A stretch of 64,000 nt of DNA from Camellia lanceoleosa (Eukaryota > Streptophyta > Magnoliopsida > Ericales > Theaceae): assembly GCA_025200525.1 (NCBI GenBank), contig CM045767.1, forward strand, positions 4,971,437 to 5,035,436, written 5' to 3'. Positions 46,196-57,694 of the stretch are shown here, piece by piece. The position numbers were made by a program, and so were the translations under genes. Position 1 is the first letter of the stretch. Every line of letters starts with the position of its first letter. The notes below the pieces were generated by a model. It did not search any database, had not been told where the DNA came from, and saw only the letters and a program-made list of their open reading frames with translations.

Positions 46196-47117
46196 CAGTG
46201 GCAAAGTCAGAATTTTGGCTTAGAGGGGGCAATATTAAGTTAAGCCAAAGGGTTGTGTTTTCTGTATACAAAAATAATAATACTTACAGCTGACCAAAAA
46301 TTATCATATTCACATTTATGTTAAATATATTGTTGACTGACGTGTGTATACGTATCAATAAAATGATTCTCTTAATGAAGTATTTGTGTAGTTTGCAATG
46401 ATAAATAATACATATTGAACCACTTCAAAGAATCCCAAGACTAATGTGTAAGCTACATACTCTAGTAACTCGATTCTTTATCGAAGTATCCCTTCTCTAA
46501 ATTTCACTGGATTACCATTCCTTGCCCGTGCATACCAAAGTGTTAAAAGGATTATTTATAGATTATTCTGAACAAATTAATGAGCTCTTTGCTTAGTAAA
46601 GGAAAAAGTACTAGAACAATGTCTGCACTCTATTTTCCCCAAACCAAATACAACCGTGTAAAATTTGGCTTAATATTCTCAGATTACTGCAACTATTTTT
46701 GGTGTTATGCTGCAGTCATTGTTATTATTCTCGAATTGTAGCAGGGAGGTATTTAAGTCCAGGTATGGCCCAGGTAACTTTAATGCTTCAATTTTCACTT
46801 AATTTACTAATAAGAAGAGAGAGAGAACAAAGAGGTTTAAGTAGAGAAAGACAGAACAAGATAAGTTTAAGCATTGTGATTATGTTATATGTGAAATAAA
46901 TAATGGAGAATTTACAGTACAAATAACCTTTAGAGGGAGCAAATTGCAGGGATTTTTTTGATAGAAAGAAAGAGAGTAGAGTTTTAAAAGATTTAGATTA
47001 AGTGACATACAATTTCAGAGGTGTAATCCCAAAAAAAAAAGAAAAAGAAATTATGAATAGGCAAACTGTAATTCAGGGGGAGCAGCCCCCTCTGGTCCCC
47101 AAGTAGCTCCACCACCA
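46196..47117. mobile_element. non-autonomous hAT-like element (922 bp) upstream of SPL
   Basis: It is flanked by a perfect 8-bp duplication TTCCTGTG (46188-46195, 47118-47125). The ends CAGTGGCAAAGTCAG and (reverse complement of the right end) TGGTGGTGGAGCTAC are imperfect inverted repeats, and both lead to an AGAGGGGGC phrase. The 8-bp duplication fits the hAT superfamily. There is no transposase. It lies 420 bp before the SPL start codon, in the promoter or a leader intron. Confidence 0.75.
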
Positions 47118-47460
47118 TTCCTGTGGATGATTGAAACAAGTGATTGATACTTATTTAAAGGAAATATTGGCATTTACTTTGTGTAATTCATCAATCTCCT
47201 GAAATAGATATGCACTGCAGGTTCATGGGCTGAGTCTTAAAATAGTCTTTTTCTTCTTGTGACAGGGATTACTCATCCACTACATCTCTTGTAATCCAAT
47301 CTTTCTAGAACATCTTACTAGTTTTAGTTCTGTTCTTGTGTTCTTTCTGCCTTTTACATGATCTATTGTATTTTTCTTTCCTTTTTTTAATTGTAGTTTT
47401 TTTAAATCAGATGTTATTCTATCTAAATTAACTTTGATTTATCTGCATGTTAAAGATGCA

Positions 47461-47537
47461 GATCTGATACCCAGTTGCTTGTGCATTCTGTGGCGAGGAA
47501 GATTGAGTGAAATGAAAACATAAACTCTCTATCTGCA
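47461..47537 (+). promoter_or_regulatory. SPL 5' untranslated exon part
   Basis: TTAAAGATGCAG at 47449-47460 is a plausible splice acceptor after a T-rich stretch, followed by 77 bp of leader before the start codon. An intron in the leader is common in this SPL group. The upstream donor was not identified. Confidence 0.45.
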
Positions 47538-50500
47538 ATGGATTGGAATGCTAAGTGGGACTGGGAAAACCTAATCATGTTCAATTCAAAAACTGTTGAA
47601 AGTCCTAAGAAGCAACCAACCGACTGGGAAATTAGGGAGGGAGAAATTGATACAGTGTCTTTTAATCTATCTGGGGGTGGAGCTGTTGGTTCCAGCTCTG
47701 ATTTGGCACATGGTTCTTCAGCAAGGAGCTCAGTATCAGCTTCCATGGATTCTTCATCAAAGGAGATATCAAAAATGTCCAAGATTGCTGTCGAGGCATT
47801 TCATGATTTTCCTGAAGATTTTGGCAAGAAGAATGAATTGGCCAGAACTGAGTTAACTGGAACTTCTCTACCACTGGAGCGTTCAGTTGGCTCTGGTGAA
47901 CTGTTGATTGGTCTGAAGCTTGGTAAGCGGACATATTTTGAAAATAATTATGCCGGGGACAATGCTAAGACTTCATATTTGTCTGTGATTCCTGTATCAT
48001 CTGCTGCCTCCACAGCAAAGAAAATCAAATCATCTAGTCAGACACGTCGCCCACACTGCCAAGTTGAAGGTTGCAACCTTGACCTCTCATCGGCTAAAGA
48101 GTATCATCGGAAGCATAGAGTTTGTGAGAGTCATTCAAAATGCGCAAAGGTGGTTGTATGTGGTCTAGAACGTCGGTTTTGCCAACAATGTAGCAGGTAA
48201 ACTTTGTATGACAATGTACAAAAACCTGAACCCAGGACTGCTTTGTTCCATAACTTAAAATTGTCAGGTTCCTCATGGTTGCCCTTGCCTGCATCTTTTA
48301 GACTGATAGTTGCATCCATCTCTTGATGTTGTCACCTATTGGATATACAGTCATACAAGTTTGCCTCAAATCTTTTTTGGTTATAATGAGTATCTATTGT
48401 ATATTCATTCTACTCTGCTTAGAGCCCTTCTCTTTGCTTATAATGAGCGACAACAGCGCCTTGTTTGCAATTTTGAAGGTTCCACAATTTGTCAGAATTT
48501 GATGAGAAGAAGCGAAGCTGTCGTAGGCGGCTTTCTGATCATAATGCACGTCGTCGCAAACCACAACAAGATGCAATTCAGTTTGATTCATCAATGCTGC
48601 TGTCTTCTCCATTTTTGGGTATATTGTTTTTAACTCAGAACTTTGTGAGAGTGCATTCTTGTTAGTGTTGAATTTGAGTAGACAGGATTTGAACATGCCA
48701 CACAATACTGCTTTTTAGTTTTGAGCAGTGATTTCCCTCGAGAAAATGTGATTTGATATCTCAATTTCTGATTTCTTCTTTTTTTGATGAACTTCTGGCA
48801 TCTGCACTAGCAAGAAGGAACCATGCAACCCAAAAGTGTTTTTGGCATACTCACATATGGAAATGTCATTTTGCTTCTATCATTTCATTTAACCAATTCA
48901 ACCGTAACAAGGAACACTTTAAAGTTGAGAAAATGAAGTAGATTTCTCTAATAACATTATCTTTTGTTTCCTAATAAAATAGTTAATTTCACTTAACAAT
49001 CACATCACATTTTAATTATTGATAATTCTATTATGTGAAAAACTCTTGGCATTCTTGGAGATTTTAATTCTTTGTACAAAAAAGAAGAAGAAGAAGAAGA
49101 AGAAGAAGAAAACTCTTGGAGATATACTAAATGAGAGTGATTAGGCTATAGTATCTGTAGGTAATGTATCCCTAGATTAATTTATTTTATTGTGCTTATT
49201 TGGACATTTTCTACTTGTTTCATTAATCCGTGTATTATGAAGTAATTGAATAATAAAAAAATATTTCAGGAGTATATTTGAAGATGGTTTAAAGTATAAC
49301 AAATGAATCATTATGAGTATCGTTGTGGGTTTTTCACCATGCCTATGCATTTAGTTTGATCTAATCTACTACTAATGCACAGATGGGAAGCAACAGATGT
49401 GTTTTGCACTGAACAATACCCCACTTCTTCGCACAAGATCTTCTGCAAATCCTACTTGGGAAAGCGCATGCAGTTCCAAGTACTTCACACTAACAAAAGG
49501 GCACCTATCGAGATCTGGAAAAACTGGAGGCATCAATGGGCAGCCGCAATTACCAGGCATTGAGCTCTCACATTCCATCAGGATGCTTGGTCAGAATTCT
49601 AATATCTTGCCATCCAAGCTCACCAGAGCTGAGATTTTCACTCGAGGTTTGTCTTTCTTCTTTGGCAGGAAATTGAGCCTTAAATGTTGTTGAAATAGTT
49701 TAACGTCATACTGCTGGTAGAGTTTAGTTGGTTGATAGTACCATTCAATTTATGCAAGGAAAGCACCAGGTTCATGGGTTGCAATGGATGATTTGGCTAG
49801 CACCGCTTGTTCACTTAGGCCTCGTTTGGGACGTTGGCTATTTTAGTTGGCTTTTTGGCTATTTTTGCCAATGAAAAAAAGTTGTGATTGGGATGATTTG
49901 TGCATTTTTTTGTAATTGAATAGATGGTTGCGAGAGAAGAAGTGATTGATTGATATATAGGATGTGGTATTTTACCTTATTGGTAATTTTAAGCCTTTGT
50001 TGTCTTCATTGGCTATTTTTAGCCTCAAACCATCATCCCAAACACCCCCGCTATTCCACGTCGTGTACCAACCTCAAGCCTAAAAAATATGTTCCACTGG
50101 CAAATTTGTTACCCATTGATCTAATATCTTTACCTCTCGATCCCTCTAAAAAAAAATGTTCCCTTGGCATTATGCATTCTTTTTCTTGCCTCGGCTCAAT
50201 GTTGTCGGTAGTTTCTTCTGTGATTATAGAGAATTCCAAAAGTAGGCCATCACGTATTTGGAGTCTGACCAAATCCTTATTTTATGGAATGATGTCCTGT
50301 TTGATCATTTCACTCAATTTCAAGTACCTTAGAAGAAAATAAGTTTTGAACCAAAAATTTTCATGAATGTGTTTCAGCTGCTACTTATCATTCAGAAATA
50401 ATTTATTTCTGAAAATTATGTTTTTGGTGTAAATTAGAATTTGGATATACAATTCCATTTTTACAAAATGAGAAGTGATAAGTGGATATTCATACTAGAC

Positions 50501-51073
50501 AGGTGGAGACTTTTTGTATGTCATGTTGAAGAAGTGAAGAATATTGCATTCTCAGAACTGGGGACCTAGAGGAAACATGAGTGCGGGAAAATCTTTTTCT
50601 GGCACAACTCAATGTCTCAATCTTTACCACTTTCCAACAAATTGCAATTTCATTTATTCTGTTTGATTATTTCCTTGTTGTATTGAGTATTTATCCCCCT
50701 ATAAGTGAAATATTTGATTCAAGTCATACATGTAACTTTTGCAGGTCCGAAGGAATCTATGCTCTCTTCCAACTTGGATGCAGTGCCCAATCTTCATCGT
50801 GCTCTCTCTCTTCTGTCAACTGATTCTTGGGGTTCAGAGTCACCAAACATCATACCTGACCACCCCATTCAAAGAAATTTCACTAGCATGCCTCAGTTTG
50901 CGATGCTTCCCCAGGGTTTGCCACTAACTTCTTCAGAATACTGGCAGTCTGAACGGTCTACCGATTCCCGACGTGTGCATAGCTTGACTACAAATGACAG
51001 TGGCCATTTCCAGGGAATCAAGGTCTTCAAGTCATCGTACGAAAGTGGCCTTTATTCCAATCTGTTGAACTGA
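47538..51073 (+). CDS. SPL: SBP-box transcription factor, SPL2/10/11 type
   Basis: Four exons (47538-48196, 48479-48618, 49383-49646, 50745-51073) with GT/AG junctions join in phase to 463 codons plus TGA. The N-terminus [16 protein letters not shown] is typical of the SPL2/10/11 group. The SBP domain spans about residues 172-248: zinc site 1 C174, C179, C196, H199 and site 2 C215, C218, H222, C234, with the intron after CQQCSR as in all SBP genes. The overlapping basic signal ([18 protein letters not shown]) imports the protein to the nucleus. SBP proteins bind GTAC cores and promote phase change, flowering and shoot traits. One oddity: [12 protein letters not shown] has an extra Cys where most have Ala or Ser. 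Introns 1-3 and the 3' UTR carry repeats. Expression is expected to be limited by miR156 through the site at 50799. Confidence 0.92.
49813..50053. mobile_element. MITE in SPL intron 3
   Basis: The left end GGCCTCGTTTGGGACGTTGG and right end CATCATCCCAAACACCCCC are inverted repeats, with GGCTATTTTTGCC / GGCTATTTTTAGCC next to them inside. It resembles Tourist-like CGTTTGGG MITEs. The target duplication is not clear. Confidence 0.55.
50799..50818 (+). promoter_or_regulatory. miR156/157 target site in SPL exon 4
   Basis: GTGCTCTCTCTCTTCTGTCA fully matches the known miR156-responsive element of plant SPL genes, where the coding strand gives ALSLLST as here. It is 255 bp before the stop codon. 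Juvenile-phase miR156 is expected to direct cleavage or repression of this mRNA. Confidence 0.93.
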
Positions 51074-51700
51074 CAACTCGGACTCCATTCAGCTGTTCCC
51101 TTCCTGATAAGGTTAGATGTTAACATCCATAATTTTTATTTTTTTATTTAATGATGTTTCCAAAATGGGAATGAACCAGTTGGTTAAACCATTTATGCTC
51201 GGCTTGTTTCAGTGGAAAACATTTTTCCCAGTTTTACACCTTTGGTGGGATGGAAAATGAAAGATGGAAATATATATTAATTTTTGGTGGTCAACTGAAA
51301 ACAAATTTATTTGGACAAAATGTTTTTTCACTTTTCAAAGGTGGAAAACATGTTTTGGACTAAACTCTCACCACCACCACCCCACCATTAATATAACTAG
51401 CAGTTTTAAGCTAGCAACCAAACATGGTAAACCAATTTGTGCCAAAACAAACGGAGTGTTACTATCAACTAGTTAAATTAGCCTTGATAAATCTATTTAT
51501 TGATTCTCAGGGTTCATGGTAAAGCTTTTTGGCTCGATGGAGTTGTAAATCGTCCCTTGACAGCTAACAATCTGGTCTCAGAGCCCTCGCTGCTTGCCAA
51601 ACAAGTTATTGTCATCTTCTACATGATTTTGAAGCAAAATTTTTGATTGAACTGTCTTATCTTTTTCAACTCTGGCAAAAGATTGGTGGTTTTCCTTGAA
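51074..51700 (+). other. SPL 3' UTR with probable intron
   Basis: CCTGATAAG/GTTAGATG (51111) and TTGATTCTCAG/GG (51511) are plausible splice sites, which would place the third MITE-like repeat (51198-51456) inside a 3' UTR intron. The poly(A) site was not identified. Confidence 0.4.
51198..51456. mobile_element. MITE-like repeat, copy 3
   Basis: The ends CTCGGCTTGTTTCAG and GCCAAAACAAACGGAG are clear inverted repeats (consensus CTCCGTTTGTTT). The interior has GGAAAACATTTTTCCC, a CACCACCACC core (51370-51390) and GTAAACCAATTTGTG. It is the best-preserved of three copies (9237, 41050). Confidence 0.65.
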
Positions 51701-53200
51701 TTGTAACTGATTTTTTGATGAATTTGTTTTTGTTGCTTGGTTGGCCTTTTAGGGTCTTGTTATTTTTATTTTACTCTGTACGTTGTGTGTTTAATCTTAG
51801 AATAATGATTTGTCCCCCTAAAAATAATCCCCCTAATCCCCCTAATTTCCTTTTTTGGAAATTGTTTTCCTTTTCTTTTTTTTTTCTTTTCTTTTTTTTT
51901 TTTTTTTTAACTTAAAATGGCAATTGTGGGATTCGGGGTCCCCCGGATTCGGGGGACCTAGCACTGCTGGTTTTAGTATTGCACTACTTGACTATCAAAT
52001 TCACTTCCTGTGGAAGATTCAAATTTTGCGTGCCTGATGTCATCCAACAATTTTATGGTTTATCATAGTTCCAATTTATTTCCTTAGGACAAATATTAAA
52101 GGGACCAACCTCAAATGCAGATCCACATACCTACTGTTTTAGGTTTTTTAATTTGTGGAAATTTTGGTCTGGGTGTGCATATTTTTTGTCTTTGCGAAAT
52201 TATCTAGCAAGGTTAACTTATAGTACACTCGTAGTGTGCTATTTCAATGGTAAGAGATTACATAAACACTTTGTCTACTATTTTTTAAACAAGATGTCCG
52301 TTTGCGTGGTCACGTGATAGGCGGAGAATAATTTCTAGTTGTCTTCGAAACTTAGGCCTGGCCTTGGCATTCTCAAAAATGCGTGTTCGGTTAATTTTAT
52401 AGAGATTCAAGCTAGAAAATCTCTGATTTAAGTACAATCAAATTAAAATCTTGGGCTACTAAATTCTCTTCTTTTCTTTTTTCTTTGTCATTCTCTTTAA
52501 TGTTTTCCAAATCATATTTGACTCAAAATCTTTTATGTAAAACATAGAGCACTTTTGTTGTGAGAGCTAAATGGCTTGCTAGCAAAAGAAATCTGGTTCA
52601 GTAGGAATGAAAGCTTACACAAAGTTCCCTTAAAGATCATCCTGGTTTTAATTGATATTGATAACGAATTACAATGGTAAATTATAAACAATTGTGGTGG
52701 AATGATTATCAAATTATCAAATCAAAGTTGATAATATCCTGTTACAAATTTTGATGACATAGAAGAGTTAGTTAAGAATATTGAGATGACTTTGATTATG
52801 ACCAAAAGGATCTTCAATTATGGACTAAGTTGATATTACTTAACTAAAAACTAAAAAGTAGCTGTGTTAGTAGATAATCATGCAATCACTTTCCCAGCCA
52901 CCATAGCAGAACCTCAAACATGGAGAGTTCAACTAAAATCAAAGCAAAAGTGGGTATGCTCCCACGCTACCAGTAAGGGTTTGAATCCCCTCCGGTTTAC
53001 CTGGTTCAGACTTGGCGGTGGCCTACACCTAGCACAAATTCTCAGTCATTAGCCTTGAAATTTATCTTAAGTTGTGACTGCAGCCCACACAATTTTGGGA
53101 CACATAAACCTAATTATCATCCTGGAGAGAAGCATCTGCTGCTAGAGATGCTAGAGCAGAGACTACTACTCAAAATAAACAGAAGGCTGCAGTAGGACCT
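51701..53200. other. intergenic DNA between the convergent SPL and zinc-finger genes
   Basis: It holds a T-rich tract (51860-51910) and a short GC-rich stretch with CCCCCGGATTCGGGGG-like inverted repeats (51932-51960). A fragment with a box-B-like GGTTTGAATCC (52978-52988), followed by a GC-richer tail to about 53045, could be a partial SINE. No gene was recognised. Confidence 0.4.
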
Positions 53201-53220
53201 TACACAACTTAAAGCATAGG

Positions 53221-53529
53221 TCAAATGCATATTTTAACATAGAATAAAATCCTATCTAAATGTAACCATAACCTACCATAAAAATCTTGCCGGACAAAGC
53301 TGGCAGACACAATAATGCAGCTGAATAGGGGATCCATAAAGACCACACAAATACCATCCCAGTTAATACAACTTGACACACAGATCATGATAAGGCAAGA
53401 GTAAGTAACTCGACAAACCGCTGCAACATGAAGACGACGACATGACTGACTTTCAGACACCCATACTGAGCAATTGCTGGACTGGACGACAACTCTGGAC
53501 CTTCCCAACCCTCAAACATGTCCTAGAAC
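53221..53529 (-). other. 3' UTR of the zinc-finger gene
   Basis: After the acceptor TGTTCCAG (minus strand, 53540-53533) the exon opens with the stop codon, and the rest is untranslated. The 3' limit is not determined. Confidence 0.5.
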
Positions 53530-56500
53530 TCACTGGAACAGTAGACAATTACGAAATCAATAAATGCCGAGGTAGAAGAACTATGAAAATTGAAAACATA
53601 AAAGCATCCACTACTAGTCAAAGTAACTAGAGACAGATTGTAAACTTGATTACTTTTTGAGTTTGTAATATATACATGGATGGTTAACAAACTGAATGAC
53701 AATTTCAAGCAACAAAAGAACATGAGAAATAAACATATCATACAACAGACCTGATCATTTTCATCAGCTGGTTCTGAAGGGGACTCCTTTGCGTCAGAGG
53801 GCTTATCAGCCCCGCAGTTTTGTCTGTTACACTTGGTCCTAAAAGGGTAGTTTATGTTATTGCATTTCTCACACTTCCAGCTCCCTTCAGGCATCTTCGG
53901 TTCTGCAAGATCAAGACAAAAGATATTATAAGTATTATCATATTAAACAATCCAGCCAGCCACAATGTAGGTTTAAAAGAACTTACTAGAATTCTTCTCA
54001 GACTTCGTGACCTGCATATTCAAGAAAATATTATTTCAGGTCAACAATTTTTAAACACATGTTGAAGCATCCATTTACTTGATGCAAGCCATTACACCAA
54101 TGACATTTTAAATATTGAAAACAAGAAACTTTGTCATCCATTGATATTTTTGAATTAAGGCTTGTGAAATCCTATAAATAAAAGTAGCTCTCACCTGAGA
54201 CGCAGGCTTTGGAGTATTGCACTTCCTCATATTACAAACTGTTCTAAAAGAGAAGTTGACATTGCCACATTTAGGACACGTCCAGTCATTGTCACGCGTT
54301 CCATCTACAGGTATATTGGAAGACAGGCAGATAAAGTTAGTACAAAAAGAGGTAGCATGACGCCTAATCATTAGTCTTTGAGATTCAAAACCAGCCAAGC
54401 TACGACAAAATTTGCACCTTTCTTTTGAGATTTATCTTCAGGAAAAAATCCTGGCCTTGGTCCCTGCATAAAAAAAATTTCAATCATCAGTTCTGTCGAA
54501 CATCCAACACAGGTACAATCTACTGCGATGAAAGAGCTTTCAACACTACATGAAAAGAAAAAATGAAAATGAAAAGGAAAAAAAAAAGAAAAAAATGATG
54601 GGCTTCCAGGTACCGCCCGGGGGCCCGGTGGGGGGGGGGGGGCGTGGGGGTGAAGTAAAATTTTTTTCCAAAACATGAAAATATACAAAATGTAAGATTC
54701 TAAAAAAATTGGTAACTTCAAGATGGTTATGAACGTGGCATGTATTCAAAGACATTATTGTGAAGCAATATGCTTCTTTGCAAATAAAGTACCAAGTTAA
54801 CAACTATAGAAATAAGGATGAACTGTTTACAGTTTACACATACCATGCCAGCATGGCCCATGGGCATAGCCAGGGCATAGCGGTCCATCATGGGTGGCAT
54901 ACCATACATCCCACCTGAAAGAAATAAAAATAGAAATTTACAAATGCAACACCCAAGAACGGTAAATGAGATAAAATGTGCAACTGAATAAGGGTAGGGT
55001 TTGCAGAATAATGTGCTGACCATAAAGAATAGAGGTTGTGGATCAGGACCATGAGTCAGTTGAGCCAATTATCATATTGACAAGCCTTCAATATGTGTAT
55101 ATATATATACTAAAACAAAACCCTAACACTACAATTACCATTCTTTCTTGATGTGTATATGGGGAGTGCGTTGAGGGGAGCAGTTTCAGAAACAAAAGTA
55201 GAGTAGATAAATGGAAGCATAACCATGAAGCAGAAAAAGCATTATAACAGTTACAAATATTGTTTTAAAAATATCTAACCAATTAGAAACACGAGAGCAC
55301 ATACCATTTCCCATCATCGATCCACTAGAATATGGTGTTGGACCAGATAGATGCAGAGGTCTATATGGGCTGCCTCCCGAAAGGCGGCTACCATAGTTGT
55401 AATGATATGCAGAACCTCCAGAAAATGGAACATCATAAGGAGGCATGGATGATCCATTGAAAATAGAAGAGCCATAAGGTGGCACACCCATGTACATCGA
55501 CGAGGGTGCACCAGAGCCTACATAGGGAGCTGATGATGAGTAGCCATGCATGGGTTGCATGGGCTTTGCAGCAGATTTCTGAAACATGGGAACGAAAGAA
55601 ACTAGGTTGGAAGAATTTAATACAGAGTGATCACAACTATTTTCACACTAGGGCAAACACAAGACATCTAAAATTGGAATTAGGAAGAAAAATTTACTAT
55701 CAAATAACAACATAACTTGCCCAAGGTTAAATTGGAAATACTTTTGGGATTGTTTGAATGGCTAAATTTACTGTTTTGGAACAAAAATGTAACATGTTTT
55801 AGAAAGTGCGTTCCAAAACGTAATTCGTGACGGTATTTGCAAATTCTGGTAATGCTTGCAAAAGAATTACTGTGCCTTGTAAAAAGAACAGCTCCAGATA
55901 AGAATGCAGTATTAACATACTTATTAAACAAAATATGAATAATTAATACATGAATCTCGCTACATAATTGCTATGAGAAACATTAAGTGTACTTAAATGA
56001 TCTCATTCATTCCAGGGAAAAGATAAGAATGGGGAAGGGGGATTTTAAAAAGGCCATGTAATTTCATATCATATCTTACAGAATTATGATCTGCTGGCCT
56101 AGACTGAGTACAGTTGCGCATATTGCAAGTTGTCCTAAATGAAAAATTGACATTGCCACAGCTAGGGCAGGTCCAGTCATCTTCCCTGCGACCGCCTGCA
56201 AACATAGAAAGATTAATAAATGAGATATATACAAACCAAGAAACTGAGATATATACAAGTCAACTATTGACACAAGCATAAATACAAATAAATGCATAAA
56301 TACACACAAGAATATTATATATATATATATACACACACATAAAACACACAAGTGAACCATCCTTGAGAAACAGGATAGAGGAGCGCATACCGTCAGTTCG
56401 AGCTCGCTTGGCTGCTGACACCTAAAATAGAAGAATGGAATTTCAAATCAGCTTCTTAACATTGTCCGAGATTAAGAAATATAAAAAAATATAAAATATA

Positions 56501-57072
56501 AAAAAAAAGGTAGCCCTTCACATAAAAACAGAAAAAAGATATCTTGTAATCACAGGACCAAAAGAATATCTTGTGGGCAGAGATTTTTTGAAGTTATCTT
56601 TCATTCATATTTCCAATCACTTTCCTTTTCCCTCCACGAATCACTCTCCAAATCCAAGATTCAAGCACAAACCAAAAAAACCCAATTTAAAATTTTCTAA
56701 TTATTCCACTGCCTTCAATTTCTGAAACTCCCAAAACTTTTGCATAAATATACATACGTAAACAAACAAAAAAAAAAAATCCCAATTTTGAGTGGGGTTA
56801 TGCAGCTCCACCAATGATTACTCGCATATACAGAAATATACGCATACATAATCCCCACAATACATATTTATATCAGGTTACTCATACATAAATACCTAAC
56901 TTTTTGTCGCATCCATGGAATTGAACCAAACAATCAAAATATACAGGCAGACATTCAAATACCCTACCTTCTAGAGAGAGATCGATCTGATTCAGGGGAA
57001 AAATATTTTTAAAAAAAACGAAGAAATTGAGAAATTAAGCGGTGAAGAAGAAGATTGAATTACCTGAGACAT
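53530..57072 (-). CDS. triple RanBP2-type zinc-finger protein (AT1G67325-like)
   Basis: Ten exons with GT/AG junctions: 57072-57064, 56421-56391, 56195-56080, 55578-55305, 54914-54844, 54463-54418, 54304-54195, 54011-53987, 53902-53751 and 53532-53530 (TGA only). They join in phase to 278 codons plus stop. After MSQVSAAKRARTDGGRRED come finger 1 (DDWTCPSCGNVNFSFRTTC), a Gly/Ser/Tyr/Pro-rich middle (MHGYSSSAPY, MGVPPYGSS, GGMYGMPPMMDRYA), finger 2 (DWTCPKCGNVNFSFRTVC), finger 3 (SWKCEKCNNINYPFRTKC) and a tail ending PADENDQ. Each finger is W-x-C-x2-C-x10-C-x4-C. Such fingers bind single-stranded RNA in ZRANB2-like proteins, so an RNA-processing role is likely but inferred. Length and layout agree with my memory of AT1G67325 (about 288 aa). 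Confidence 0.9.
54612..54655. repeat. GC-rich block with G-run in intron 5
   Basis: CCGCCCGGGGGCCCGG is followed by a run of about 13 G and GCGTGGGGG. It stands out in an otherwise AT-rich intron. It could form a hairpin or quadruplex, or be a sequencing or assembly artefact. Confidence 0.7.
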
Positions 57073-57656
57073 ATCGACGGAGAGATCTGGAGAAGAGAGA
57101 TCGGAGAGATTTTTGTTGGGTTAGAGAGAGAGAGAGAGTGGTAGGCGTACGAGAGTTATCGATTCGATAGGGTAGAGAGAGTCGCGAGGGCACATAAACA
57201 CTCCTGAATATATATATATATAGATAATATGATTGCTATATCAAAGTTAAGGGTGGCCCAGCCCAATCCAGTTATGCATCTGTGTGCTCTAGCCCGCCCA
57301 ATCACCCATTATCTAGCCACCTTGCTTGACGTGGTTAAACCTCATATAAAATAATTGGAAAAATTATCATGTAGTTTTATGCAGGGGATTTATTTCCCTT
57401 CTAATCTCATTATATTTTTAATAGATTAATAAATTCACAATTTTTTAAGTTTTGTACTCAAAGGTCCTATTTTTTATTTTCTTATTTTTTAGATGAATGT
57501 ATTATCCTTTGATTTGATATATATATATATACACATGAAAAATTAAATATTAGATTGTGGATCTCGCCTATGCGAGGTTGTTTGCGATCTCGATCTCTTT
57601 CTATGAGATCGATCACTTTGTGCGATCTAAATCTGTGTATAGGCGATTTCTGCGTA

Positions 57657-57658
<2 letters not shown>
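57073..57658. other. 5' flank of the zinc-finger gene and spacer
   Basis: It has a GA-rich leader on the minus strand (57080-57180) with (AG)n, an AT microsatellite (57205-57222), AT-rich DNA, and at 57590-57612 the hairpin TCGATCTC / GAGATCGA with a 7-bp loop in a GCGATCT-rich stretch. Confidence 0.45.

Positions 57659-57688
<30 letters not shown>
57659..57688. repeat. (CT)n microsatellite
   Basis: About 15 CT units, followed by an AT/GT-rich stretch. Confidence 0.95.

Positions 57689-57694
<6 letters not shown>

Noticed and set aside
51855..51915. Short membrane protein with poly-Phe
   Set aside because: It is an artefact of a T-rich tract downstream of the SPL gene.
52915..53045. Intact SINE or tRNA gene
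   Set aside because: Only a box-B-like GGTTTGAATCC is visible. No box A at the right distance and no cloverleaf could be drawn.
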